NCBI GenBank assembly: GCA_002436065.1
Contig: DIXP01000021.1
Coordinates: forward strand, 62,001-126,000
Direction of reading: 5' to 3'
DNA: 64,000 nucleotides
Source of the DNA: Chloroflexi bacterium UBA6077
GTDB taxonomy: Bacteria; Chloroflexota; UBA6077
Made by a program: the position numbers and the translations under genes. Every line of letters begins with the position of its first letter. The first letter of the stretch is position 1. The notes under the pieces were generated by a model. That model ran no database searches. It was given only the letters and a program-made list of their open reading frames with translations, and had not been told where the DNA came from. This document shows positions 34,542 to 42,679 of this stretch, piece after piece.

Positions 34542-36371
34542 ATGAGGCTCCGGCTATCGCTGTGGCTGATCCAGATTGCCGTGCTCCTGGCGGCCTGTAA
34601 TCCCGCGCCGACGGCTAAAGATCCGGCGTCGCCGATTCGTGCCCCTGCGACCCAGCCGACCCGGGCAACTCCTGCTCCAAAGCTCCAGCTTGGCAAGCTT
34701 GCCTTCGTGAAGGGTGGCGACGTTTGGGTGAAGGACCTCCCCGACGGCGTAGCTGTCCAGCTCACGAAGGATGGAAGCGCCCGCGAGCCGCGCTGGTCGG
34801 CCTCTGGACAATGGATCTCCTTCTCGAAGGACACAGCGGCTGGCCCGGAAGTGTGGGTCGTGCAGGGCGACGGTAGGAATGCTCACCGATTGGATGGGCC
34901 ATCCATAAGCAAGGCCGTGTGGTCTCCGACCCGCGAGGAGATGGCGTACGGGCTAGATGGCGGCCTCTACGTGGTGCACGCCGATGGGTCGGGAAGGAGA
35001 GAACTCCTAGCTTCAACGGCCAAGCATGCCGTGCGAGTCGGGGCTGCGCGACTGGCTTGGTCACCTGACGGAGCACGGATAGCCTTCGAGAAAGGTGACT
35101 CGGCCAAGCCCGGACCACCGTACCAGGCGCCGACCTACCAGGGGCTTTGGGTGATTGATGCTAACGGTTCGGGCGCGAGAGAGGTCTTCGTCAACGCGGA
35201 TCCGCAGGGCTACCAGAGCTACCTAGCCGGATGGGCGCCAGATGGGAAGTCGCTCCTCTACTGGGAGGGCCGCTACATGTCGGCCTCGATGATGGCTGAC
35301 GGCCTCCCCCTGATGCAGGTTCCGCTTGCTAGGGGAAGACCAACCCAAGTGAGCGGAACGAAGATGCTCGTCCACCCCGAGCTGCTGGACTGGTCGGGGG
35401 ATGGCAGGCTGGCGATGGTTGACGGGGGCTACAGGAACTCCTGGGAGCGCAAGCAGATAGCGGTAGCCGCGCCTGGCCGCTTCAGTGTCCTCTCCGACAA
35501 GGGCAGGTCTGACCTCTTCCCCGCCTGGTCGCCGGATGGCCGCCTCGTTGCCTTCACGAGTGGACCAGTGGCCCCGGGCGTGGCCGGCGGTGATGACGCA
35601 AAGAAGGCGATGGCCGAGCGTCACATCTGGTTGATGCAGCCGGATGGATCGGGGAAGCTTCAGATCACCAAAGACGGGGCCTACCGCGACGAATGTCCCC
35701 TATGGTCGAGAGACGGTTCCCACATCCTCTTCGGGCGCCTCGCGGACGAGCGGCTGCGGCTCTGGCTGATGCGCCTAGACGGGTCGGAGCTAAGGCCGGT
35801 AGTCGAAGAGCTAGGTTCTCTTCCAAGACAGGGTGAGCCTGTCTGGTGGGGCTACTACGGCTACATCGACTGGCCTAGCCTGTTCGACTGGTGGCAAGAG
35901 AAGCTACCTGTCCAGGGTCCTTTCACACAACAAGGTGAACCAGCTCGACTCGGACAGGATGCATGGGCGCAAGTTCGCGTGACCTTACCCGACTCCGTGC
36001 CGGTCTACAGGCCAGACTCTCTCATGAGCCCTTCGGGCCTGGCTGTCTTGGAGGAGGTCGAGAACGATGTCCAGCACGGCCCGAGATACACCGTCGTCTA
36101 TCAAGGGGAGGGCGAGCTTGTCGCCTTCATCCTAGGAATGGGGAAAGGTGCGCTCGGCAATTCCCCTCCGCCCGACTCTATAGAACCGATCACGGTACAC
36201 GGCGTGAGAGGCGAGCTCTCGACGACTGGTATCACGTCACAGGGTAGCCGGAAGTCTCAGATCGTCAGCTGGCAGGAGAGCGGGCTCACCTACCAGATCA
36301 AGGTCTTCTCCAATCGGGTGGCGAAGGATGAACTGAAGCAGATGGCCGAGCGGCTAGTTCCGCTCGACTAG
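34542..36371 (+). CDS. Lipoprotein: beta-propeller plus DUF4367-like C-terminal domain
   Basis: 609 residues. The signal peptide ends in lipobox LLAAC (Cys 19), then a Pro/Thr linker. A TolB-like propeller (SGQWISFSKD; SPDGARIAFEKGD; APDGKSLLYWE; SPDGRLVAFTSG; SRDGSHILFGRL) spans ~50-430. The C-terminal ~130 residues (LPDSVPVYRPDSL; YTVVYQGEGELVAFILGMGK; SWQESGLTYQIKVFSNRV; KDELKQMAERL) recur in the genes at 37649 and 59460. Its ending resembles DUF4367. GGAGG lies nine bases before ATG 34542. Confidence 0.75.
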   Translation: MRLRLSLWLIQIAVLLAACNPAPTAKDPASPIRAPATQPTRATPAPKLQLGKLAFVKGGDVWVKDLPDGVAVQLTKDGSAREPRWSASGQWISFSKDTAAGPEVWVVQGDGRNAHRLDGPSISKAVWSPTREEMAYGLDGGLYVVHADGSGRRELLASTAKHAVRVGAARLAWSPDGARIAFEKGDSAKPGPPYQAPTYQGLWVIDANGSGAREVFVNADPQGYQSYLAGWAPDGKSLLYWEGRYMSASMMADGLPLMQVPLARGRPTQVSGTKMLVHPELLDWSGDGRLAMVDGGYRNSWERKQIAVAAPGRFSVLSDKGRSDLFPAWSPDGRLVAFTSGPVAPGVAGGDDAKKAMAERHIWLMQPDGSGKLQITKDGAYRDECPLWSRDGSHILFGRLADERLRLWLMRLDGSELRPVVEELGSLPRQGEPVWWGYYGYIDWPSLFDWWQEKLPVQGPFTQQGEPARLGQDAWAQVRVTLPDSVPVYRPDSLMSPSGLAVLEEVENDVQHGPRYTVVYQGEGELVAFILGMGKGALGNSPPPDSIEPITVHGVRGELSTTGITSQGSRKSQIVSWQESGLTYQIKVFSNRVAKDELKQMAERLVPLD

Positions 36372-36468
36372 GACTGTCGGCTACCTATCCGGCAGGGGGC
36401 GGGCTAAGGGAGAGGATAGGGTCGTCTTATCATCAGTGGAGATCATCAGAACGAGAGGGAGGGTAGTC

Positions 36469-36819
36469 GTGTCGAGCCTAGTCGAACGCGCTCTTGGTTT
36501 CCTCGCCGGCGTCATCGGGGTGGTCGCGCCGGTCTGGTTCCTGCTCGCAATAGGGCGGGAGCACTACGAGGACATAACGCTGTTGTACGTGGCCCTGGTC
36601 ATGGCGAGTGCTGTTGGAGTGGCGGCGAGCGCATGGAAGCACTCCCGTACGGGACTATCGGGATGGCTGGTGGCCTTGTGGATCAGCACTATTGTTCTGC
36701 TGGCGTTCAACGTCCTGGGCCTCGCCAGCGTCGGGATCTTCCTGTTGCCGGCGACCCTCCTGGCCCTCATTTCCTGTCTTGTAGGGACGCTATCGCGGCG
36801 GAGAAGCGTTTCCGAATAG
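36469..36819 (+). CDS. Small four-TM membrane protein
   Basis: 116 residues with four hydrophobic helices; GTG 36469 has GGAGGG at good distance (GTG 36436 is in frame but has no site). The stretch ALWISTIVLLAFNVLGLASV and GIFLLPATLLALIS resembles that of the minus-strand protein at 58787-59116 (VLWVSALGLLVMTVLTVFSV, GIFLRPGTLAAIV), so the two are paralogues. Both lie near DUF4367 lipoproteins. No function known. Confidence 0.65.
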   Translation: MSSLVERALGFLAGVIGVVAPVWFLLAIGREHYEDITLLYVALVMASAVGVAASAWKHSRTGLSGWLVALWISTIVLLAFNVLGLASVGIFLLPATLLALISCLVGTLSRRRSVSE

Positions 36820-36821
36820 AC

Positions 36822-36941
36822 CTGGAAGGAGTCCAGTATGAGGGCATAGCCGTCGGCTTGCTGAGCAATTCCATCGGCGTCGACCTGGAGGAGGCGCGGA
36901 AGAGATCCCTTCGTGGACTGGGCTGGTACGAGGAAGAGTAG
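36822..36941 (+). pseudogene. Remnant of a Clp N-domain protein
   Basis: The frame reads EGVQYEGIAVGLLSNSIGVD then LEEARKRSLRGLG and stops at 36941. It aligns with the C-terminal end of the intact Clp-N protein at 40750 (IREGNGIAVGLLSKAMELDL, EDVQVRALRAL). No start or N-terminal part is present; the preceding gene ends at 36819. A gene fragment left by recombination. Confidence 0.6.
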
Positions 36942-36957
36942 TTGGGAGGCAGGGGCG

Positions 36958-37380
36958 GTGCATCTTGAGAATGGCGCGGCTCGACCATCGGCGCGCGACC
37001 TGGCGCTCGTCGGAGCCGCCATCGCGGCCCTGTGCGATGTCCTTCTGGTCTTCTGGTTGTGGCCGCAATCCGGACCCGCCCGCGCGGCCTATGTCCTTAT
37101 AGCGATGGAAGTCGGGTTCTGGGGGCTAGCGGGACTGCTCGGTATTGGGCTCTCCGCCCAAACAGGCTCGAGTGCCTGGAGTCTCTTGACCTGGGCAGGC
37201 ATAGGAGGACTCGCCGCCGCGACGTTCCATTCCGCTTTGTCCATCATCTACCTCACGCTGCCCGTCATCCTGTTATTCGCTCTAGGCGCCGTCAAGGTCG
37301 GTAGGCGTGCCATGGCGCCGATGGTGCTTGGCCTAATCCTGTTAGGGGGCGTGGCAGTGGCGCTCTCGGTCATCGGCTAG
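36958..37380 (+). CDS. Hypothetical membrane protein with four to five TM helices
   Basis: 140 residues, almost wholly hydrophobic: LVGAAIAALCDVLLVFWLW, then YVLIAMEVGFWGLAGLLGIG, LLTWAGIGGLAAATFHSAL, IIYLTLPVILLFALGAV, and MVLGLILLGGVAVALSVIG. GTG 36958 has GGAGG upstream. Not recognised. Confidence 0.55.
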   Translation: MHLENGAARPSARDLALVGAAIAALCDVLLVFWLWPQSGPARAAYVLIAMEVGFWGLAGLLGIGLSAQTGSSAWSLLTWAGIGGLAAATFHSALSIIYLTLPVILLFALGAVKVGRRAMAPMVLGLILLGGVAVALSVIG

Positions 37381-37541
37381 CAGTACATGCCTCACTAGTC
37401 GGGGATCCCCCACTCACGCTAGCACGGGTGGAAACAACGGTGTTTGGGCGTTCTTAGGGAGGGGCAAATGAGCAGTGGCGGCGTGATCCGCCCCCTTGCC
37501 GTAGGGATCAACCGACTGGGCAAGCTTGCTACGAGGTAAGG

Positions 37542-37565
37542 GCACGGCGAAACCCGCAGCCGTGC
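37542..37565. repeat. Hairpin upstream of the frameshifted lipoprotein
   Basis: GCACGGC (37542-37548) pairs exactly with GCCGTGC (37559-37565) over a 10-nt loop. It is followed by TCTCCCC, not a T-run, so it is either a weak terminator for the upstream membrane-protein gene or a leader structure. Confidence 0.4.
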
Positions 37566-37648
37566 TCTCCCCTGCACAGAAGCGGAACGAGGCGAGAAGG
37601 GATCCTTGGCCACGGCGAGATAGGAAGTTGGTCTAAGGGGAGACGAGA

Positions 37649-38769
37649 ATGAAACGTCGACCTGTCCCAGTCCTGACCACGGTTGTCTTGGCTGGTCTCC
37701 TGCTGGCGGCCTGCACACCGCCGGCAGCTCCGGCCCCAACTCAAGTTCGTCCGGTGCCGACCCAGACGACTGAGCCAACAAGGTCGGCTTCATCTACGGC
37801 TGCTCCTACCGCTGGCCCTAAGTCAGCAGCAGCGCCGCCTCCAACAAGAAGGTCCGGCCCAACCGCCGTGCCTCTGACATCTGCCTCGAGTGAAGAGGCC
37901 GTTTGGACGGATGTGCTTCGTTCTGTTCGAGACGTCTCGCCCATCCTGCGCCCGCGCTCCATACCGCGGGGAATGGAGACCGTCCGTATGATAGACGCTG
38001 GACAGGGCATCTTCCGGGTCGAGTATTCTGGTCCGGGAAGAAGCCTGGGGATCGGAGCAGGTGCCTTCACTCCGCCCATTGTTACGCGGGAGTCCGGGGG
38101 CGAGCAGCGAAGTGTAACGGTGCGCGGGCAGAAGGGAGTATTGCAGTATCGGAGCAGGGTACAACCGAGCGAGTCTGTGCAGCTATGGTGGGAGGAGCCG
38201 GGTAGGTGGGGCGTGGGGCCGGCTGATTCCAGGGACTATGTGTTCTATATGGTTGGGGCAAGTGGCGTTGAACCTGAGGTGGTGCTGCAATTCGCCAACT
38301 CGCTCGGCGAGGTGGGTGAGGATGCCCAGGTGCGGGCCCGCATGACATTAGCGGCCCAGGTCCTTGGGCAGAGGTCAGGATGGCACTCCCCGCCTCGGTG
38401 GCGGTCTACAGGCCCGACTTCCTCCCCGGCTCCTTCTCCCCTGGCATGCTCGACGAGGTCGTGAACTACGGTATCCTTCCGAGCTACACCGTCGTCTATC
38501 AGTCGGAGGACGACCTCATCGCTTTCGTCCTTGGCAATGCGAAAGGAGCTATCGGCAGCTACTCTCTACCCGACTCGACCGAGCCGATCAAGGTGCATGG
38601 AGTGCTGGGCTGGCTATCGACGCTTGAGGTCAAGTCCAAAGGAGGACGGTCGACTCAAATCGTGGGTTGGCGGGAGAACGAGTTGGACTACCAGATCAAG
38701 GTGTTCTCCAACCGGGTAACGAAGGACGAGGTCAAGCAGATAGGGGAGCAACTGGTTCCTGTTAACTAG
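37649..38769 (+). pseudogene. DUF4367-type lipoprotein broken by a frameshift
   Basis: The first frame (37649-38464) begins MKRRPVPVLTTVVLAG with lipobox LLAAC and a Pro/Thr linker; it stays in register through QVLGQRSG, then turns into unrelated sequence and stops. A second frame (from ~38380) carries ALPASVAVYRPDFLPG, YTVVYQSEDDLIAFVLGNAK and YQIKVFSNRVTKDEVKQI, the domain found at 34542 and 59460. A one-base slip near 38370-38385 explains this. ATG 38380 is preceded by AGAGGTCAGG, so translational re-initiation is a less likely alternative. Confidence 0.65.
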
Positions 38770-38818
38770 GACGTCCAGGATCGAAACGCTACCCTGAGTT
38801 CTGCTCCGTAACAGGATC

Positions 38819-39217
38819 GTGCGGCGAGGGCTCGCGGCCCGGGGTTGGCGCCACATCATCGTGTCGAATCACGTCCCTGAGCTGCCCCCTATTGTCGACG
38901 CACTGGGGCCGATGCCTTTGGTCGAGGAAGTGGTCACCTCGGCCCGTGCTGGCTATGAAAGGCCACACGCAGAAAGATGCCGTGCTCCCTTGATCGTGGC
39001 GGGCAATCGAGACGTGGCGTGGATGGTCGGCGATAAAGTGGATGCCGACGCGCCGGGCGCTGAGAAGATAGGCATAAAGGGTATCCTTGTCCGCTGCATT
39101 GATGGCAGAGCAGCGCATTCATCCATGGATCTTGCGGGAGTCGCAAGGATCGTTGAGTGTGATCCATCGAGCTACGGCGCGTCGGAACACCTGCTCCAAG
39201 CTCGAGAACAATCCTGA
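38819..39217 (+). pseudogene. 5'-truncated HAD-family hydrolase
   Basis: The frame reads WRHIIVSNHVPELPPIVDAL, then VTSARAGYERPH and WMVGDKVDADAPGAEKIGIK, matching motifs II to IV of HAD phosphatases (Ser-Asn, Pro-His context of Lys, GDxxxxD). The N-terminal part with the nucleophile Asp is absent and no start site is visible. The Lys of motif III seems replaced by Arg. Probably a degraded fragment. Confidence 0.55.
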
Positions 39218-39304
39218 GTGCTCGAACCATTGTCATTTCCCGAGCATGGGAATGAAGCTCTTGCCCCTCTTCACCAGTAGTAGTTCAGACTTGGTGGAAC
39301 GCCT

Positions 39305-40630
39305 TTGGATCTTGTCGTAACGATCCCCAGAAAGCTTCTTCGCCGCCGCTTCGTCAAGGAGACGATGACGCTCCAGATGGGGAGCTTCGCCACCTTTGGG
39401 ATCCAGTTCCTCGCCTCCGTGGTTATTGCCAATGCGCTTGGCGTCCCCCTTTATGGTGCGTTCGGCATAGCGTGGAACCTCTTCGACCTGGTGAGCACTG
39501 TCGCCAATCTCGCCGTCGGCCAGGCGCTGATTACCCGGCTGGCAGCAGCCGTCAGCCGCGGGGACAGAGAGGAATCTTCCAACCTCATAGCCTATTCCAT
39601 CAAGATTGGACTGATAGTCGGCCTGATCCAGGCTGCTGTAGGTCTGCTGGGCGCGGGTTGGCTTGGCGCTCTATTGGGATACGATCCGAGGGTAAGCGAG
39701 CTTGCTAGAATGCTGTTCCTGATTCCCGCCTTCGCGGTCGCCTTCAACACGGTAGTGCTGGCGCTTCAGAGCTCGCGTCAGGCAGCCAGACTCACGCTGC
39801 TGGAGAACGGCGTGTTGATTGGCACGAGCGTCATGAATGCCGCAGCGGTAGCTCTGGGTGGAGGAATTCAGGGTCTGATCTATACGACCGCTCTCGCACC
39901 GCTCCTTGCGTCTCTGGTAGCCCTGGCGCTCTATAACGCCACCTTTCAGCAGGCCGGCCTCCCCTCTCCGGTCACTGTCGTTCGCGCCAGCCTGAGGGTT
40001 CCCATCCGTCGGTACTTCTCGTTCAGCGTCTGGATAAGTGCCGACAAGAGCTTCGCGAAGTTGATCGCCCTAGCGCCGATCACCCTGCTAGGTATGCTGT
40101 CCAGGGAGTCAGAAGTCGCCTACTTCCGTCTCGGCTACAATCTGATGAACTTCCTATCGGTCCCCATATCACCCATTGCCCGAAACCTCTATGCGGCGCT
40201 CTCCCAAGTGGCCCTAAAGCAGGGACCGGGCGGCCTTGGGCGAGCTCTGGGGAGAGCTACGATCTTGGGAGGACTGGTATCGGTAGCCGGGTCGGCTGCA
40301 ATGGCGCTCGCCTCTCCCTACGTCTTACGTCTCTATTCCGCTGAATACGCTCCTGTTCAGTTCGTTATCTATGCCTTGTGGTTGCGCTTCGCGCTGCTGG
40401 GTTTCGGTGTTGGTCTGGGTCCTATCTACCAGGTCTTGAACGTAATGAAGCTGGCTATCGTCACCAAGATCGTACCTGCTCTCATCATGCTCGGAGTCGG
40501 ATGGACAGTCATCGGCCAGCACGGAGCGGTAGGCGCGGCTTGGACGTTGGTGTCGGCCTACCTTGTTGGGGATCTGGTCAATGCCCTCCTGGTGCCCTGG
40601 TTGCTTAGAAGGGCGGCTGGGACCAGGTAA
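39305..40630 (+). CDS. Wzx-like oligosaccharide flippase (second copy)
   Basis: 441 residues with 12-14 TM helices. It starts with RRRFVKETMTLQMGSFATFG and FLASVVIANALGVPLYGAFG, the MOP polysaccharide-transporter opening. TTG 39305 is the longest start; ATG 39365 is possible. It is distantly similar to the flippase at 32822. No glycosyltransferase or polymerase gene lies in the window, so its substrate is unknown. Confidence 0.8.
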   Translation: MDLVVTIPRKLLRRRFVKETMTLQMGSFATFGIQFLASVVIANALGVPLYGAFGIAWNLFDLVSTVANLAVGQALITRLAAAVSRGDREESSNLIAYSIKIGLIVGLIQAAVGLLGAGWLGALLGYDPRVSELARMLFLIPAFAVAFNTVVLALQSSRQAARLTLLENGVLIGTSVMNAAAVALGGGIQGLIYTTALAPLLASLVALALYNATFQQAGLPSPVTVVRASLRVPIRRYFSFSVWISADKSFAKLIALAPITLLGMLSRESEVAYFRLGYNLMNFLSVPISPIARNLYAALSQVALKQGPGGLGRALGRATILGGLVSVAGSAAMALASPYVLRLYSAEYAPVQFVIYALWLRFALLGFGVGLGPIYQVLNVMKLAIVTKIVPALIMLGVGWTVIGQHGAVGAAWTLVSAYLVGDLVNALLVPWLLRRAAGTR

Positions 40631-40749
40631 GTCTCAGAGCGTAGGTGGGATCACGTCTCGGGGTCGCCACTCAGGCAGGGAATCTGCTGGCGATGACTCA
40701 GCTCGCGCGTGGAGTGCTGAGGCAGCCTCTGTTTGTCAGGAGGGTAGGG

Positions 40750-41187
40750 ATGCCTGTGGAGGACTTAACACCGGGGGCACAGCGCGCGTTGAACCTCGCG
40801 GGGCAGGAGGCCCTCGCGCTTCATCACAATTTCGTTGGCACCGAGCACTTGCTCCTGGGGCTTTTGGCGGAGGGTGGAGGCGCGGCAAGGGTGCTCCAGG
40901 AGTTTGGGGTAACGCTCGACCAACTGCGCTCGCTACTGATGGGGATGATACCAGGCGGGGAGACGCCCGTGCGTTCGGCCATGCTCACCCCTCGGACAGA
41001 AAGGGTAATGGGGATTGCCCTGGGCGAGGCCGAGGGGCTGGGCGCTCCACAAGCAGATACGCTTCACCTCTTGCTCGGACTGATCCGCGAAGGCAACGGC
41101 ATAGCTGTCGGCCTGCTGAGCAAGGCCATGGAGCTCGACCTGGAGGATGTGCAGGTCAGAGCCCTTCGGGCGCTGGCTGCGGACTAA
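40750..41187 (+). CDS. Stand-alone Clp N-domain protein
   Basis: 145 residues comprising two Clp_N repeats (LTPGAQRALNLAGQEALALH, HNFVGTEHLLLGLLAEGGGA; LTPRTERVMGIALGEAEGLG, ADTLHLLLGLIREGNGIAVG). No ATPase domain follows. ATG 40750 has AGGAGGG upstream; ATG 40693 is in frame without a site. Such proteins (ClpS-like/ClpC adaptor type) may modulate ClpC. A fragment of a homologue is at 36822. Confidence 0.78.
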   Translation: MPVEDLTPGAQRALNLAGQEALALHHNFVGTEHLLLGLLAEGGGAARVLQEFGVTLDQLRSLLMGMIPGGETPVRSAMLTPRTERVMGIALGEAEGLGAPQADTLHLLLGLIREGNGIAVGLLSKAMELDLEDVQVRALRALAAD

Positions 41188-41326
41188 GCTGAACAAGCCT
41201 AGTGATTCGGAGAGGCTTCGAACGCTCGTTCCTCAGGAAATACTGTTCAGAGCCCCTCGAGTCATACGCTGATGCGAAGGTTTCGGTCTGTCGGGAGAGA
41301 CCTGAGGAAAAGGCAAGAAGAACGTT

Positions 41327-41452
41327 GTGTCCCTGGCTCACTGCGACCAGCCGTGGGACTGGGAGCAGCTAGTGGTCACCTATCCCAAGCGGGTTTCGAT
41401 TAGCTCGACAATCTGCCGGTCCTGTCTGTCCGTCTGGCAGCACGTCATGTAG
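41327..41452 (+). CDS. Possible 41-residue Cys-rich protein
   Basis: GTG 41327 to TAG 41452 encodes SLAHCDQPWDWEQLVVTYP and STICRSCLSVWQHV. The His/Cys and Cys-x2-Cys positions could be a small zinc site, and a good terminator hairpin begins nine bases after the stop. The upstream GAGGAAAAGG is rather far (~14 bases). Weak case, listed for completeness. Confidence 0.3.
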   Translation: MSLAHCDQPWDWEQLVVTYPKRVSISSTICRSCLSVWQHVM

Positions 41453-41460
41453 ACACCGGA

Positions 41461-41572
41461 CCGGTCGTCTGGCGACCGGCCTCTTTCTTTTCGTGAGTTG
41501 CGGTTGGTGTCCGGGCTATGTCAATTTCGGCCGTCATTCGGCTAATGGGACGGAGTTCTGAATGTTATGCTC
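41461..41572 (+). repeat. Terminator/promoter cassette, copy B
   Basis: A perfect 7-bp stem CCGGTCG (41461-41467)/CGACCGG (41473-41479) with a 5-nt loop, then CCTCTTTCTTTTC, then the shared block TAATGGGACGGAGTTCTG with AATGTTATGCTC. It ends in an extended -10 (TGT plus TATGCT, 41563-41571). It is the counterpart of 32651-32760 with a 3-nt length difference in the middle. The rest of 41188-41645 holds only the small frame above. Confidence 0.6.
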
Positions 41573-41645
41573 GCCGCAATCTCGCCCTCGCAGTCAACGA
41601 TAAGTCCAGGGTTGCGGCCCGGAAAGCCCCCCAGGATCTGAGCTC

Positions 41646-42281
41646 CTACCCGGGGCTTATTGTCGATTTTCGGATCTCGTCGCAGAACTCCGGCAGTTCT
41701 CCCAAGCCCGCGTACTCTGTGTGGATCACGAACATGTTGCGTGGCGACATCAGCCGGCTAAAGTGCTGCCCCAGCCGCGCTTCGGAGATGGCTTCAATCG
41801 GGTCGCCACTCGCAAGGCCGACTCCAGCGATGTGGGCAACCTTCCAGCCAGCGGAGTTTGGGTTGACGGCCCGCTTCAGCGTGCATCTGTACCTGGCCGC
41901 CGCTCGCTCTGATTTGTTCAAGATCATGGCCACTGGAATGGCGTCGGACGCCACCTGACTCCGCACCCAGTCGAGAGAAGGGCACTCGCCGAGGACGGCT
42001 AGAGCAAACGCCCACTGGGCCGGACTGTTATCCGTTGGAACGACTTCGCGGCCTGAAGCGAGTCTCACGACGCTTCCTCGATAGTTAGCTGCCTTACGAA
42101 CGAACAGAGGAAGCGAGCTGTCCCCGGACCACTCGGCGATAAGCTCGTCCCAGTGGGCGAGCACTTCAGGCTTTGGATGTGGCCGCGACGGTTCTCGGGC
42201 CCAAGCATCAGCCAATTTCCGCAGCAGGACTGGCATATCGCCAGGTAACGACTGCGGGGCCTGCGGGAAGTCATGGTTCAT
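41646..42281 (-). CDS. Hypothetical protein, second gene of a two-gene operon
   Basis: 211 residues, soluble. Motifs: LPLFVRKAANYRGSVVRLAS, VVPTDNSPAQWAFALAVLGE, AGWKVAHIAGVGLASGD, and HFSRLMSPRNMFVIHTEYAG near the C-terminus. The conserved-looking 'PTDNSPAxWAF' and 'GWKxAHI' blocks recall a proteobacterial family often paired with a small partner gene, but I cannot name its function. GAGGGAAG precedes ATG 42281. The partner gene lies 26 bp upstream. Confidence 0.7.
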   Translation of the reverse strand: MNHDFPQAPQSLPGDMPVLLRKLADAWAREPSRPHPKPEVLAHWDELIAEWSGDSSLPLFVRKAANYRGSVVRLASGREVVPTDNSPAQWAFALAVLGECPSLDWVRSQVASDAIPVAMILNKSERAAARYRCTLKRAVNPNSAGWKVAHIAGVGLASGDPIEAISEARLGQHFSRLMSPRNMFVIHTEYAGLGELPEFCDEIRKSTISPG

Positions 42282-42307
42282 CGTAGCTTCCCTCTGTTCA
42301 ACCAAAA

Positions 42308-42679
42308 TCAGTCAGCGAAAAGAGCCCGCCGGAGTGTCTCCCACGGTACGTGCCTGCGGATGGCTCCAGCTTGTTCCATCATCGTTGCGCCATTGGAAGC
42401 GGACTCACGGGCCGCGGCAACTAAGGAGCTATCGACACCAGCTGCTTGAATGAGCCAAGAAAGCATCAAGGGCTCGACGATGTGGTTGTACACGAAGCGC
42501 GCGTCATGCTTCGGGTTCGGTTGTCGCCCGTAGGCTCCCGGTGTGCGGTACTCGTCAAGCCAGCCCAGCCAGTGTTGCTTCTGGGTTCTATACCAGACAT
42601 TGGGGTTGTCACAAGGCTCATCCTCTGGCAGGGCGTTTATGGCCCGGCGGAACGCCTCAATGCTGAGAACGACACTCAT
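42308..42679 (-). CDS. Hypothetical protein, first gene of a two-gene operon
   Basis: 123 residues. YRTQKQHWLGWLDEYRTPGA and GRQPNPKHDARFVYNHIVEP, then IRRHVPWETLRRALF. ATG 42679 has GGAGGG upstream (the longer frame to 42919 has none). Together with the following gene this looks like a co-inherited pair; toxin-antitoxin or defence roles are guesses from its accessory setting. Confidence 0.7.
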   Translation of the reverse strand: MSVVLSIEAFRRAINALPEDEPCDNPNVWYRTQKQHWLGWLDEYRTPGAYGRQPNPKHDARFVYNHIVEPLMLSWLIQAAGVDSSLVAAARESASNGATMMEQAGAIRRHVPWETLRRALFAD

